A DNA stretch of 64,000 nt from Trichodelitschia bisporula. Lineage: Eukaryota > Ascomycota > Dothideomycetes > Phaeotrichales > Phaeotrichaceae. Numbering within the stretch: the first letter of the stretch is position 1; the number at the start of each line of letters is the position of its first letter. Positions 23,633 through 36,334 of the stretch are shown in pieces. The position numbers and the translations under genes are program-made. The notes under the pieces are model-generated. The model searched no databases, was not told the DNA's origin, and was given only the letters and a program-made list of their open reading frames with translations. The DNA is taken from positions 453,676 through 517,675 of the forward strand of contig ML996694.1 of the NCBI GenBank assembly GCA_010356995.1, given 5' to 3'.

Positions 23633-26600
23633 GCAATCTGGCAACGGCAATGGGGATATCTGGTGGCTGGATAATGCGGGGTTGAAGACGAGTTTGAGGG
23701 TGTGCGTACGTGAGAGATGGGATGGAAGATGGGGGACGGACTGGGAGGATGATGGCGTCTACAGCTGTGACCAGTGATGATGAGGGTGGGGAAGTTTAGG
23801 AAGTGAAGATTGAATGCTCTCTACATCGTACTTGCTTTCCCCCATCTGTCTCCAGTTATGCAGTCGCTCCTTCCTTACGAAGGGGAGTGAGGGGGTGCCT
23901 TCTGAACTTGTCCACGATGCTTTCATCATCATACGTTAAATGGGAAAAATAGGGAAAGAGCAGCCTTGAACCCATGAAGGCTATCGTATAGTGAAGAAAG
24001 GGACGATCAGAGTTTGAATATCAGGCATTGTCATTTCTTTCCTCTTCTATTTTCTTCCCCATCCCTCTTTCTCCCTATTTTGTGCTCTTCTCCTCTTCTT
24101 CCTTGACGGAGGTACATTACGAGTATTGCATCCAGCCATCTTTTCAGCAAGGCATGGCAGCAGCTAGAGTGCAGGGGAGACTAGAGCTCCAGATGTCTGT
24201 TCCTGACAGCCAGGCTGACAGGTTGTTCGGCGGATGACTACCGCGCCTTACTGTAGGAGTTGCTGGTAGCATACAAGCGCAGAGGGCAATACCTACTCGT
24301 AAGTACCGGTAGCGAGCCCTGCTGGAAAAGAAAATGCATGCCTCGGAATTGTCCACTGCAGTACCCGTAGTCAACGGTAAGCATTCGGGTGTCCATGAAA
24401 CTTGGCCATTGACTTCACTTTAACGCGGATGTTGGTGGAACGCAACGGGGAATACTCTACCGTAGTTCTAGGTGGCCAAAGAGGATCGGCGTTAACCTAG
24501 GCGCGCGGTCAGAATTGATCGGTGGTCCAGTTGCGGCTTTGAGGGAGGAAGCACAGGCTCTTTGACGCCATTTGGTCTTTCTTTTTCCCTTTCCCGTTTC
24601 TTTTTCGTGCGGCATTCCGAGCTCGGCATCCGGGTTGCTACCGCTATGATGGTGGGATTTGCGTCGGCGGAGCCTTACCCGGTCTGTAACTCCAGCCTAG
24701 CGCGAGAACTAATCAACCACCACCACATCCTCGTGAGCTTCCTAATGAATCAGCGCCCCCACAGTCGATCTCCCGATTTCGAAACTCAAATCAAGCGGGT
24801 TAGAAAGAGCATGCTGTCATCGAGGTGAGTTCGGACCTACTGCTGTCCCAAGTGCAACTTCTTTGCATCATTCCAGAAGATCTTGCTGCCCAGTGATGCA
24901 CTTCACGCCTACCGTAATACTGCCATGTCGCTCATTTCTGCCGCTATGGCTTTCCGCAAACCTTTCAGTACTGCAGGAGAGTGATCGACCGTGTCAGGTT
25001 TCGATGGCTGCCTGTGTCGTCAGTGTAAGTGCTCTCTTTCACATCTCATTGATCTGGTCCTATTGGTTTGCCCCATTTCTGGTGCATACAATTTTTGAGC
25101 ACTGTGCAAGCACAGGGACGGACATGACCTTACGGTAGCGATAGAAAATACTTCAGCCTAGATACATCCGTACACGTACCGTGCGTATTCTGTACTTCTC
25201 GTTCTTTTGGCTTGACTGCATGCGACCGCTGAAAGATCGACGATCGGGGTAGTGGTCCTTGCTTTACCTCAAGGCGTCAGGGCATTGAGGTTATCCCACC
25301 CACAAGCTCCCTCCTCTCCTCCGACTCCCACGCCTGAGTTGGCGCCCCCATTCGTCTTGCTGGCTACAGTTCAGTACATCCCCAACTGCCAGCACTTTGC
25401 GGCCCACACCTCAACCGCGTTCTGCGCGCCCTCGGCAGGAGGGCCTACCGCTTGCCTTTTGGCTTTCCGGACCCTGCCTCGCATGGGTCCCGTGGACTTC
25501 TCACCCAAGGCAGGTTAGTTGACCATTGGGAGCGATGGTTGCGGCATGGTTTTCGTTGGCGGGAAGTACGCCCTCCCGTTATATTCGCCCACTCTGTCCA
25601 ACGGTGTTATCCGTCTCGTCTACCGTACACATTGGCCTTTGTGATCTTGTTTGACCCGAGGCTTGCCCACTTCCGTCGTCGGTCTGATCTCCGAGGGTGC
25701 AGGATTCCACAGCAGTCAGCGCGCTCTTAGTACCGGGATCAGGACCAGAATTTAACCAATAGACAGTTCGGGATCGAGGTTAGGAAAAGTAGGCAAGATC
25801 TCACCAACCACACCCCTCGCCTATCGCGTTCTTAGCATCGCCAGCTGCCTCGCGTCCAGTCAAAGATGGTCCACCAGGGATACGGATTTTTGTTCGTGCT
25901 GCAGATTCCTGTACCGTGCTGAAAAGGTCGAGTTTCGGGGGTCTCTCGCGTCAAAGTGTGCCTTTCCGCAATTACCCACACTTCGTGGCGGCGATGTGGG
26001 TTGAGGAAGGAAAAGCGCCGCGCTGCGCTGCGCGACAAGACAATAGGGCACAGGTCGTGCAGGCTGCAGCAAAGAAAACACAGGGGGAACAAAGCCGACG
26101 AAGAAGCGTGTACGAAAATCCACCCTGAAGTAAGTCATTTGATTCGACATCTCAGACGTAAGTGGCTCCTTTCCTAATAATTCAGGCCGTAATGGGTGCA
26201 ATTGGCTCCCACCCAGATAGGGTGTCACCCGTCTAGTTCTAATTAGCGAGGCTGTGCACTATCAATGGAGACACGACGACCCAGGCAGCCGGCATGGAGC
26301 AGCGGTAGCCTGTACATGGAAATTTTGGCAACCTCCAGAGAGAGGAATCCCGTCGGTCTCCAGGAGGTAGTGGAGTCGGAGCTCTGGATCTCCAAAACAA
26401 GGATGCGCGCTGGATAATCGGCAAAGACATGTGGATGTGCGTGTGTTGGCTGTAGCCTCGTTCGAAGAAGGTGTTGGTCGAGGTAGAGGGGCACGGAAAC
26501 TAGACTGTCCGGGTTGGTTAACTCCCTCTTGACGTCCAAGCTGCGCTCTCTCGCTGGTCCTNNNNNNNNNNNNNNNNNNNNNNNNNNNNNNNNNNNNNNN

Positions 26601-27551
26601 NNNNNNNNNNNNNNNNNNNNNNNNNNNNNNNNNNCTTGCCGACCCGGCGGAGCCAGGGTCTACAATTCAGTATCTGCAATGCCATGTTGCCGCATTGTCA
26701 CCGCACTTGTCCGGGAATGCTTTGCCCCGTTCATCATTTCCTCTTTGGCGACAGGAACTGTGGGCCCCAAAGAAAGTATCAAAAGTCGGCCATCAGAAAA
26801 AAAAGCCCTGTTCACTTGTGTCTATTAAGACCACGTTACTGGCGAGAAGCCCAAAAGGTCAGACCACTTGTGCCTTCAACGGATGCTTACAGCGTGCCAC
26901 CCCAGCGCTTGGGAGTGTGTGCGGGCGATCGGGAGCGAATGCGCTCTCTGGTGGACGGCGTCCGATGGTTGAAGCCTCCGCGCGGCAATCCCAAAGTTCC
27001 TTTCCGCGCTCAGATCCTTTTGCGCTCTGTCCGGTTCGTGCCGTCTTTCCCTAAACCTGTCGGGAATATCTCCGAGTTGTCCGACGCAGGCTCCTCGTGG
27101 GGCGAAGGAAGAGAGAAACTGAAAAAGTAGATGTGGAAGGGGCCCAACAGAGCGTGGGAAAAAGAAGCGCGGGTGCCTCCCAGGCGGCGTCCTTCGTCGT
27201 GCGACTTGCGGCCAGCGTGTTGCTAGCTCGTTCATTCGGCGAGACAGTTCATTGGCAGTGATGTGCGGATGCAGCTTGATCTCGAACTCGTCACATGACT
27301 GACGAACCTGTTGGCCCTCTTGTCTTTCTCTCCGACTGAAGAAAGAGTGGATGCCCGCGAGCTGACAGATTCTGTGTGTAGTTTGGTCTTCGCTCTCCGG
27401 CTGTGACTAGGCTGGGAAACTCCGTGGTGGTAGCACATCGTCGATCCGATTTCCGACCGTCGTCGTTGTTCGCCCTCCGCCTTTCGGCTCTAGCCGCTCT
27501 CGTGCTTCGCTGTCCAGGTCGGCGACGCATCTCCCCCGCACCGTCGCCAGC
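23633..27551. other. Gene-poor stretch with assembly gap
   Basis: About 3.9 kb upstream of the disordered-protein gene and of the small gene at 27.5 kb. The short frames on both strands have no recognisable sequence. TACCGTA/TACGGTA heptamers lie at 24458, 24910, 25131 and 25621. A gene broken by the N run cannot be ruled out. Confidence 0.45.
26562..26634. other. Assembly gap (73 N)
   Basis: An uninterrupted run of 73 N. The true length and content are unknown. No feature crossing it can be trusted. Confidence 1.
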
Positions 27552-28274
27552 ATGACCCCGCTACCGAAGCTGTCAGCGAGCAAGTCCAAATCAGAGTTTC
27601 TGAGATACCTTGGATTGCAAGAGCATGACGACGGTCACAAGAGGCTCTATCAACAAATGATGGTAGGCAAATCGTCCATTTAAAATCTCGGGTTCTCAGG
27701 GACGGGTGTTGAGAAATGTTCCGTGGTAGGAAGAAGCAGCAGCCGGCAGGGCACGAACATGTCAGAATCCCGAAAACCTGACGCCGCAGAGTCGGGCCGA
27801 TCCCTTGCTCACGCCGCCGTACTCCTCGAGCATGATCACCGAGACGGCTAGGCACCGGGAAGTTCAGAACATCTATGAGCATGCATCACCTGAGACTCGT
27901 GCCATCTACGAACGCGGCATGATGCAGGATGGAGCCAACTGGGACAACTGGATAATCAGGTGGTGCCTGTGGCATGTCTTCCGATATCGTGATGACCGGA
28001 ACCGGAACCGCGGTATCGCCTCCAAGCAGCGCCGCTCGCAGGGGGGCAGTGATGGTGGCAGTGGGTATGATCAGGATTCGGCTGGAGCTGGTGGTGAGTA
28101 CTTTCCCCCTTTGCCGCTGCCGTTGGTGTGCGGTGCCAGCGGCATGTGAGCCTTGGACTGAGCAAGCATTCCAGTTCCGCACATCTTGGCCCGACTCTGA
28201 TTGCTGATGTGTGCTTCGTAGGCCAGTATTCGTACTCAAGCGCTCCGTTCTATGATCCTGTCAGGGACTTGTGA
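27552..28274 (+). CDS. Small three-exon hypothetical protein, 175 residues
   Basis: Exons 27552-27662, 27730-28093 and 28222-28274 join in frame with GT-AG boundaries (phases 0 and 1). The first exon reads MTPLPKLSASKSKSEFLRYL, then GLQEHDDGHKRLYQQMM. The middle exon carries a helical, Trp-rich core near residues 80-120 (IYERGMMQDGANWDNWIIRW, then CLWHVFRYRDDRN). A basic and Ser/Gly-rich tail ends SAPFYDPVRDL. There is no signal peptide. I do not recognise the family. Good splice sites, exact frame joining and codon-like composition suggest a real gene of lineage-restricted type in an otherwise empty region. The function is unknown. Confidence 0.6.
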
Positions 28275-31200
28275 CTGGCGCATATGTGCGCGAGAAAACA
28301 AAAAAAGATGCTGGTCCGCCGGTATGCAAGGCTAGCAGCCAAAATTTGCTAGTGTGATACGTCTGAAGGGTCCGAGGTGCCATCAGCGTAACTTTCTTTT
28401 CCAAGAGCACGTTCTCGACAATCAGCCTTTCCGAAAGAGATAGTTGATAATTTGGCATATCGGGATAAACTCCAAGGACGGGGCATCATTGCGGCGTCTC
28501 CTGTGTTCGGGACAGTTGATTAGTTCTCGCTTTCTCGGGATGGAATATGGCGGTAGCTTTCTTTTGTTCCGGACTATTCACGATTACTCTAGGCGGCCCG
28601 GTGATGTTTTTGTCGATTTGTTTTCCAGTGGGTGTCGCTTGTTCCTTGTCATATGCCTTCGGTGATGTTTTCTTTGTAACGGCTGCTGTACAACCTTGAG
28701 TGGGACCTGATGAGGCTTGGCCCGGGATGCTTCCATACATGACAGGTACCAGGTTGACTCAACCTAGATGGGAGGTTAGAGACTGGAACTGGTGTGCAAG
28801 GTAAACTGCTGTTGAGCGCAGTGACTAAAAGGGTCCATGTGACCGTGCGGGGGCCTTCGAGTGATTGGTACGTACTCAGCTAAAGAAACTTGGACTTTTG
28901 TTCAAGAGCAGTACATTCAAAGAAAGCCTCATTGTTTTCGTTCCTGGCTGCTGGGGTCATTGGACAACCCAAGTGACGATTTCATGTTTCCGGTTTAGTA
29001 AGCGAGATGGTGAGATGGTGGGTTAGGGGTCCCGTTTGGGTTGTTCTTCAAACCAGGTAATGGGCGACGCCACGAGACGCCATGGGACCGGGATAGACAG
29101 CCATCATGTCAACTTGCCCTGACAGCTTTGTTCCACGTACTGTAGAAGTTGAGTAATGGCTTTTGGGTTGTGCCGAATTATCCTTGGTCCATCTGTGAGA
29201 TGCTGACATGGCCAATCAGAGTCCGGGGATACCTCCGGCAGCCTTAAAATCAAGACTTAAGATCCAGCTGATCGGGTCCATGCATAAGAGCTGACCATGA
29301 TCAAGTTGACGAAAAAGCATATTAATTTGGCGCATGATTCGTGAACTGGATTGAGGAAGACGTACTCTTAGGCTTTCTTCAGCAGCATCCTTGTTCAATC
29401 TTCACCTTGCCATCCAGATCGGAGAGCCAGTCATCAGCATTCCATACGAAGGTAGTCGTACCGAACCAGCAACGACAAGATGCACCCCTGTATTAAAACA
29501 CGAGATATCCACAGCTGATGCCGACAACCACAGGAGGACCAAGGGATGGGCATTAGGCAAATGTGATAGCACGAGTGACACGCGACGATATTGGAAACTG
29601 GCGGTCCGGTCGAGGAAGGAAGGAAGTGGAGGAAGAAGAGGTTACGAAGAGGCAGTTTCATAACCAGGAGATGTGACGGTGAAGAGACTGACAAACACGC
29701 ACACCGAATATGCGACAGGGCCGATCCCACGGCCCCAGACAAGGAGTTGCAGTTCTAGATTCCTGGTCCAGCAAGCCAGCGTAGCGCAGAGCATGGTACC
29801 CGCGTCGCTCCAGACCGGGCTTTAGCCAACCCCGAGGGGCTAGAAGGCCAAAGGATGCAGGAGGCCTGAAGCACCAAGACGATCAAGAGGGACAACAAAC
29901 AAACAAAGCAAATTTAAAAAGAGAATGAACGAGACAGCATACTCATGGTCATCGATCGGCAATCATAGCGTTAGGGTTAGTATGGTATATCGCCATCTTC
30001 ATTTGGTCTTCACTCGGCTTCTCAACCCTCCCTTTAACTATATTCCCTGGTGCATCAACACCATCGTCAAAAACAAGTCGCTATTGGCCCCCCCCCAACT
30101 GTCACCTTAGCTCTTAGCTGTCCCTCCCGCCCCCCTCCCCGCGGTTGACACGCGGACACGCTGCATATCGACGTCATTAGCAGCGCCAGGCTTGGCCACA
30201 CGCATGCTGCCGTAACTTGGCAGCTCGTCCGCCCTCAAACCACCCCGCCGCAGAAACACACCGTGAAGCCTAGAGACCGTGTGATGCAGCACGTGCCGTA
30301 CCCAGCCACATTTCGCATCTCCTTTGCGCCAGCATTCCGGCCTGCCTGCATACACGAGCTCATCGGGAATAACGAGCGCCAGATGCTCAGGTGCGTGCGA
30401 AAGGCAGAGAAACCCGCCAAGTACCGTAGAGATGTGTTCTCGTGGTTTCCGTGAGATAGGTGGGAAGTTTGAACGGAGAGCGGGCACTGAAATACACCGG
30501 GCAACGCTAATATGGAGTCGTAGGTATGGCTTCATTATGCGTAAAAGGCACTCCCGCCCAGCCTTCATTAAACCTTCATATCCTCACCTCACCAACAGCC
30601 AACATGGAGATGCTTGAGATATCGGCTAGCACGACGGTCTACGTAAAGTGGGTACTATGTAGGTACACACCAAGCCGGAAGTATCCCCGGTTCCATAGAG
30701 TGATCATCCGTCTCGCTAGCGCTGAAAGGTAATGCTGGCGTTGCTTGTCTTGCGCCGCTCCAGCAAAATCACCCGCATCCATGCTTCCGATTCAGCCCAC
30801 TCCCCACATTCAGGACTGAAGAGCTCAGCGCCATCCGGCTCGTCGTGAGCGCCCCCTGCGTATGCCGAGACTGTGTAGAAGGTGCAAGACGACTCTGCAA
30901 AGTGCTACTACGTACGATGGTAGAACCTACGGTACATTGTAGCCGGGGAAACTTGGCCCTCAGCCTTTCCAGCACAACGGATACACTTACCGTAGGCTTC
31001 GGCACATGGGACGTTCGCCGAATTCTCGTCCCCCTCTCGATGCAGCAGGAACAAGAACACCCACAGCAGGACCCTGAGACCCTGCTTCAGTGCACGAGTG
31101 CCTATCGAAGGTGACAGGCCCGCCTCATCGGTCCGTGGAACTGTCCACACTAATTCGTGTGCTCGAAGAGGTAACATCATTGGCCGATGGCTGGTCCGCA

Positions 31201-31937
31201 AAGCGTCCAAGAAGCTAGAACCGGGGCAGCGCCACGACGCCACGCTAACCCCCGGCGAGCGGGAGAAGCTCACCGGGTCCAGCCGCTTAGCGGCATGGAG
31301 TGAGAGCCGTTGACGTCATCTACTCGAATACAACGATCCATGTTTCACACGCTCGGACAACCTGTGCAGTAGCACCCGCCGAGCAGTACCCAACAATATG
31401 TGGGACTAGATATGCGCCACCTCACGTTGCTTAACATGGATGGAAAGCTCCTCCCTCTACCGTATGCCCCCCCACAAGGTACGTAGCTGGCCCATCATTG
31501 AATCTCACCCGGCAACTCTGCTCATGTACATAGTATGTACACTGTAAGCGGGCACTCAGCCGTCCACACATCACTTATTCATTGCCCCAACCAGTGTTGA
31601 TGTACCGCTTTACTGCGTGTACCGGTAGGTCAGCCAGGAGACCAGTGCGAGTTAGAGCTTTATATCACCCATGCACAAGTTTCAAAATCATACGACTGAC
31701 GGCCTGAGCCCCTCGTGATATTCAGTGCAGCGTCAGCCCCCCGGCATTTGTGATCCCGAGTGCAGCATATGGGAGCATATGGTAGCTACTTCGTAAACAG
31801 GCTATCCCATGCACACCAACCTAACATCCCGATGTGTTCAACCCCGGCCACCCCACCACTCAACACCCGGCCTTCGACCCCTAACGGACCCCTACAACGT
31901 GCGGTATGCCTCTTCAATCCCGAGTCTCTCAGGATTC
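28275..31937. other. Gene-poor intergenic region
   Basis: About 3.7 kb. I find no recognisable coding sequence. It contains two adjacent telomere-type units (TTAGGGTTAG, 29971-29980), a C run near 30091-30099, and TACCGTA/TACGGTA heptamers at 30928, 30988 and 31458. The right end is the 3' flank of the TFIIH gene. Confidence 0.45.
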
Positions 31938-33786
31938 CTAAGCTTGGGAGTGAGCGGGAATGGCACCTTGCGCCTGCGCCGCCATCTGTTCTGCAAACGT
32001 TTGCTTGTACTCCACATCCGCCCTGCGGACGGCCCGTGCCGTGTCGCGCAGTAGAGCTTTGACAGCCTCGCGTCCGCCAGAAACGGGGTCTACGCGGAGG
32101 CGTTTGCCTGTCTTGGCCAGATACTGGTCGGCCTGTGCCTTCTGCAGGCGGAGCAGCTCCATGCGTTCGGTTTCAGCCACTTCAGCCACCGCGGCGGCGC
32201 GCTCGAGCGACTTAAGCAGCGTTTCAGCCAGCTTTGACAGCTCGTCGGCGCGCGACTCGTCACCGGAGTAGTACACGTCCCAGAAGTAGTGGAGGAACTC
32301 GATGGTTGTGTTGTGTGTCATGGTTGTTGATGCAAGCTGGTCGCTCGACAGACCCACATCCCCACTCGAGGCCTGCCTTGCAATGGTTCGCTTGATGCGT
32401 CCTATGAGATTGTTCGTAGCAGAAGTTGCTTCTCGGTCGCCATCCTCCCCCAGCTCCGCTGGAAGATCACGCTGTCTACTGACTTCAGCACAGACGGCAG
32501 CGATAGCATCTTTGGCATCTATGCCTTTGCCATCGCTTTTGGGTGCCGCGGGTTTCGGTTGCCTCCTTATTAACCGGATTTGGTTGTCCTGGGAATTCAG
32601 CTGGAGGTCCCGGAGCCTGACCTCTCTGTACGTCTCCTCGTCCATGCCAACAGGGTTGTGGGCTGGCCCATCGGATGGTGGGGCATTGGCCATCAACTTT
32701 TCGCTGGTCATGTTGAGAACTCGGAGGATCGGTACTTTGTCATGCGGGTTGGGTCGCATCATGATGTCAGGCGCATTGCCTCGCCTCTGGCTGTTGTTCT
32801 GTTCGTTACCGTCGAGATCGAGGAACCGGGGAATATACGTGGCAGTAAACTGCTTGGTGCGGTCATCCTTCTCATCGAAGTTGAGGTATTTGTCAAACGC
32901 CCCAATCGCAGGGTCCATGTCTGTTATCCGCTCGCCTTTCAGTTTCTTGCAGAGACGGCTCACGAAGAACTTCGCCCAAAAATCCATTTCGGCAAAGACC
33001 CGCGGTACCAAGTCATTGTAGATGCGGCGGACTATGGGATGTTGGCTGAAAACGTCCTGAATCTGCTCCTTGCTCAGAGTCATCCTGAGCTTTCCCTCTC
33101 CTACGCCATCTCCCTCCACAGTCTCCACGTTATCCAGTTTAACCACGGAGAGCACGTTGTATGGACCCTGCATCTGCTTCTTCTCAATAGCATGTGCCCG
33201 AAGCAGGTGTATCCTCGTCGACCAGAAATGTGCTGAAAACTGACTGATTGTGATGGTGTCGGGCTTTCCCTTCAGTGCTTCGTCAAAACGTTGCCGCAGC
33301 TGCGGGTCGATACTGAGAAGAGACTTTTGCAGAACGATGTCACTCATCAGCTGCTCATCAGAATCCACTTCGCAATCGGGCCTGTCGGCCTTGGGTTCTG
33401 GCCTGGGTTCCGCTTTGCCTTCTGCCTTCTCCTTGTTCGCTGCAATGACCAGTCGTAGCGCATCAACGAAGGTGGTCTGCTCCGCCCGGGCGGCCGTCGG
33501 AGATGTGAAGACAAAAACATAGCTTTCAGGGGCTGCCATGCCGGGGCGCTGGACGGTGAGCTTCACGGAAGCCTTCGCGCTGGTATCAGGCGACTTTCCG
33601 AGATCTAGTCCAAACCCGTCAGCGACATTCGGTGACGTGGCGGACAAACGTACTGATTACTTCGGACACTAAGAGACTTGCTGAAGAGTTTGACCCGGTC
33701 CATTTAACAGCCTTACGGTCTGCTGTAACCACAAGCGTTCCATCTTGCTTCTTGTATGAGGCCGAGAGATTGATCTCGGAAGCCAT
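31938..33786 (-). CDS. TFIIH core subunit p62/Tfb1
   Basis: Subunit of the general transcription and nucleotide-excision-repair factor TFIIH, in the nucleus. Exons 33786-33654 and 33604-31938, with a short intron, give 599 residues. The N terminus MASEINLSASYKKQDGTLVV starts the PH-like domain that binds acidic activators and XPG/Rad2, which runs through VTADRKAVKWTG and the intron to YVFVFTSPTAARAEQ. Two BSD domains follow, the first near SLLSIDPQLRQRFDEAL and TISQFSAHFWSTRIHLL, the second near DVFSQHPIVRRIYNDLVP and DFWAKFFVSRLCKKLKGE. The C-terminal third is helical (TIEFLHYFWDVYYSGDESRA) as in Tfb1. The ATG at 33786 is used because the PH domain begins directly after it. Confidence 0.92.
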
Positions 33787-34096
33787 GTCGAAAGTGCGGA
33801 GGAAGCGTGATAGTGCTGAAGTTAAGTGGTCGAAGCTTCCATAGGTCTCGCGAATGTTCACTACAAGATATGAGGCAGACGAGAGAATATATGCTTGGAA
33901 TGCATGAGGGCGTTTGCCTGTTGAACCGGAGGTGTTGCCTCCGCACTTCAGTGCGCGCGACGCGCCAAGCTACTAGGACTGATTGGCTTTCCGCCTAAAA
34001 TAGTTCCCATGACCTTACTGTACAAATCCGGGTTGAGTTAGGAGGTGGAATTCAGTTGCTACAAAAGGCGAATATCTGATATGTACTCTAGGACGT
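33787..34096. other. Short intergenic region, Tfb1 promoter and DUF1992 gene 3' flank
   Basis: About 310 bp between two leftward genes. It should hold the Tfb1 promoter. No gene is seen. Confidence 0.5.
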
Positions 34097-35764
34097 TCAA
34101 GTTTCAGGCCCTTTCCTCCAGAGATCTCTCCAGAACTGCCGGAGCCCATACCCCTTCTTCTCTATATCCTCATCGTACACTCGAGCCTTGGCCATCTCAA
34201 ACTTTTCAAGAATACCACTGGGTCGGGTTGCCCCTACTGAGGCGCTTGACCGTGGCCTTGATGCCCTTTCGCGAATCTCTTCGGGAAGGAAGGGCGCCAC
34301 ATTGGCGTACGCAGACTTCAACTCTCGTGCAAGGTTGAAGTATGGCTTTCGCGCGAGTTTCGGTGCGATTAGGTTGTAACTTCTCGTCAACTTATTGAGG
34401 GCTTTGATGGTGAGATTGTGGTAGGCAAACTCTGTCCGTTCCCAATCTGGATCCCGAAATGGCGCTCGTGCTGGGATCGCCGTGCTCGATGGAGGCGGTT
34501 GAATATCTGGTGCCTCGAAAGACGTAGAAGCGCCCCCAGAGTCCACTGTGACATTTTCAACCGTTAATTGCCCGGAAAGAGATATCTGAGATACGTGGCC
34601 ATCCGGGTTGATTGTTGTGACCCTGACTCTTTTCCAAGTCGGAGGATTATCAACAGCCTCAGCTGCCGCGTACTCCTCTGCTCGTCTAACTTGGTCTTCT
34701 AATGTGCCTCCTTGACTTGAAATCATTCGCGCCGCGTGTCGCTTCCAGTCATTCCGCAACCGAGAACGGAATTTGGTAGAGGTACTGACTAGCTCTTGCT
34801 GCTTTTCGATCCAAGGTGGAACGATGTCTTGCTTCTTGATCACTTTGTTCAGCAAATACTCAGTAGTGTCCAAGAACGGACTACTGGCTTGATAGTCCCG
34901 CTCAAGTTGCTGTCCGCGCGGAAGGTTTTTGAACTGGCCCCGCGCAATGGCATCCTCAATACGCTGGTTAGCCAGGTTCTCCAGGCCGCGCATAGTTGCG
35001 GGCATCGTGCGTGCCCCGGGCGAAAAGCGTTCCTTCATCTCCCTTGCGAATTGTTCTCTCTCAATTTCCGACAGGCCGGCCTCCTTCAGCGCAGCGTACA
35101 TTGTGCTGCGGTCTCTGGCGGTGGCCAGCCTATCCCCTGCGACCGCTCCGGACTGTGATCGGCCAGTGTCCACCTTCGAAGGAAGTCGTATAATAGGAGT
35201 TGGTATCTTAGATGGGCCGCGCAGAGGCTTATGGGCGTCGGTGAGCATCCGCAGCGCGGTATCTTCGATGGCTTCCGTCCCAGTCCAAGGCCGAGCGCCT
35301 GCGATGTCCCTTGTTCTTGCGCCTGCGCCTGAAGGAAGCCGAGATAGTGCGATGGCGCTCGCATGTTCGCTCTTGAACTTCGCACCTGCTATGCGCTCCT
35401 CAAGTTGCCGGCGAAGATCCTCGCTGAATCCCGCCTCTTCAACCACCTTTTGCGCGCTCCGAGGAGACGACTCCAAGCTGTCATGGCTCATCTGTTCCAG
35501 TCTCCGGGCCATTGCACCCTTCTCCTCTTCCACCCCTTGTCTTCTGGCCGGTTTTGGCCCATCGTGGTTTTGGCGCGTTGATGACGCAACCGTCTGGCGG
35601 GCAAGGAGTGGCGGATGAGGTCGGCGCCCAAGCCAAAAACTTTTGAGGCAGACAGGCTTCGCTGCAATTGTACGTTTCATGAGATATGTGATTGTGTAGG
35701 GGGAGTGTGCAATGCTCGACATTGATGAGGGAGTGGTTGCAGGAGAGGCGACGATTCGCCACAT
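34097..35764 (-). CDS. DUF1992 (DNAJC28-type conserved domain) protein, likely mitochondrial
   Basis: Single exon. The frame is open to 35803, but the first ATG is at 35764, giving 555 residues. The N terminus (MWRIVASPATTPSS, later MKRTIAAKPVCLKSFWLGRR) is basic and free of acidic residues, fitting a mitochondrial presequence. The DUF1992 block lies near residues 270-335, with RIEDAIARGQFKNLPRGQQ, a Pro-rich turn, and FLDTTEYLLNKVIKKQDIVP followed by PWIEKQQEL. In animals this domain is in DNAJC28. There is no J domain here, as in other fungal members. The C terminus (AYHNLTIKALNKLTRSYNLI, APKLARKPYF) is also conserved in that group. The molecular role is not established. It shares strand and spacing with Tfb1 but no known function. 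Confidence 0.82.
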   Translation of the reverse strand: MWRIVASPATTPSSMSSIAHSPYTITYLMKRTIAAKPVCLKSFWLGRRPHPPLLARQTVASSTRQNHDGPKPARRQGVEEEKGAMARRLEQMSHDSLESSPRSAQKVVEEAGFSEDLRRQLEERIAGAKFKSEHASAIALSRLPSGAGARTRDIAGARPWTGTEAIEDTALRMLTDAHKPLRGPSKIPTPIIRLPSKVDTGRSQSGAVAGDRLATARDRSTMYAALKEAGLSEIEREQFAREMKERFSPGARTMPATMRGLENLANQRIEDAIARGQFKNLPRGQQLERDYQASSPFLDTTEYLLNKVIKKQDIVPPWIEKQQELVSTSTKFRSRLRNDWKRHAARMISSQGGTLEDQVRRAEEYAAAEAVDNPPTWKRVRVTTINPDGHVSQISLSGQLTVENVTVDSGGASTSFEAPDIQPPPSSTAIPARAPFRDPDWERTEFAYHNLTIKALNKLTRSYNLIAPKLARKPYFNLARELKSAYANVAPFLPEEIRERASRPRSSASVGATRPSGILEKFEMAKARVYDEDIEKKGYGLRQFWRDLWRKGPET

Positions 35765-36334
35765 GGACTTGATTGTGGGGCGGAGATGAACCCCACTCCG
35801 CAATCAGATCTTGGCCCCACTAATCGCGTACCGGGTAGTTGCTGCTTGAAACCTCCAAGCTCAGCGATTGGCTTAAAGGAGCTACCACGTACAGGTAATA
35901 TGGGCCCTCCACGACTTTCGGACCAGGGGTTTTCGACATGCGGGCGCGGTGCTCAACGACACTCTACAACCAATATAGCCTTGTTAAGGAGCTTGTGTTA
36001 TGAGATGCTGCACGCACACTTGTACTTGGAGACGCTGACCAAGGAGCAAGTGCTTCCTTTCATATCGTGTCCGACATGAGGCATCTGACAAATTTTGCGC
36101 AACAAGTCATGAAGACGATTGCTAGAATTCACATGGCACCGTTGAAGCAGTCAAGAAGTCAGTTGAACTCCATTCTAAGATACAGCTATCCGAGACGCCG
36201 TTTCAGTTTCTGAACCTACGCCGTAACCGACCACATGAGACTATCCGTTTTCCATGCCTGCGCCGTGTGAAAAATGCATTTTCCGTAATCGCGTTGTCGT
36301 AGACGCATTAATCAGAGCTTCCAACATTTCCAAA
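35765..36334. other. Intergenic region between two leftward genes
   Basis: About 570 bp. It holds the promoter of the DUF1992 gene and the 3' flank of the GPI-type protein gene. I recognise nothing else. Confidence 0.5.

Noticed and set aside
35765-35803. Longer start for the DUF1992 protein at 35803
   Set aside because: The codon there is TTG. The first ATG is at 35764 and begins a plausible mitochondrial presequence.
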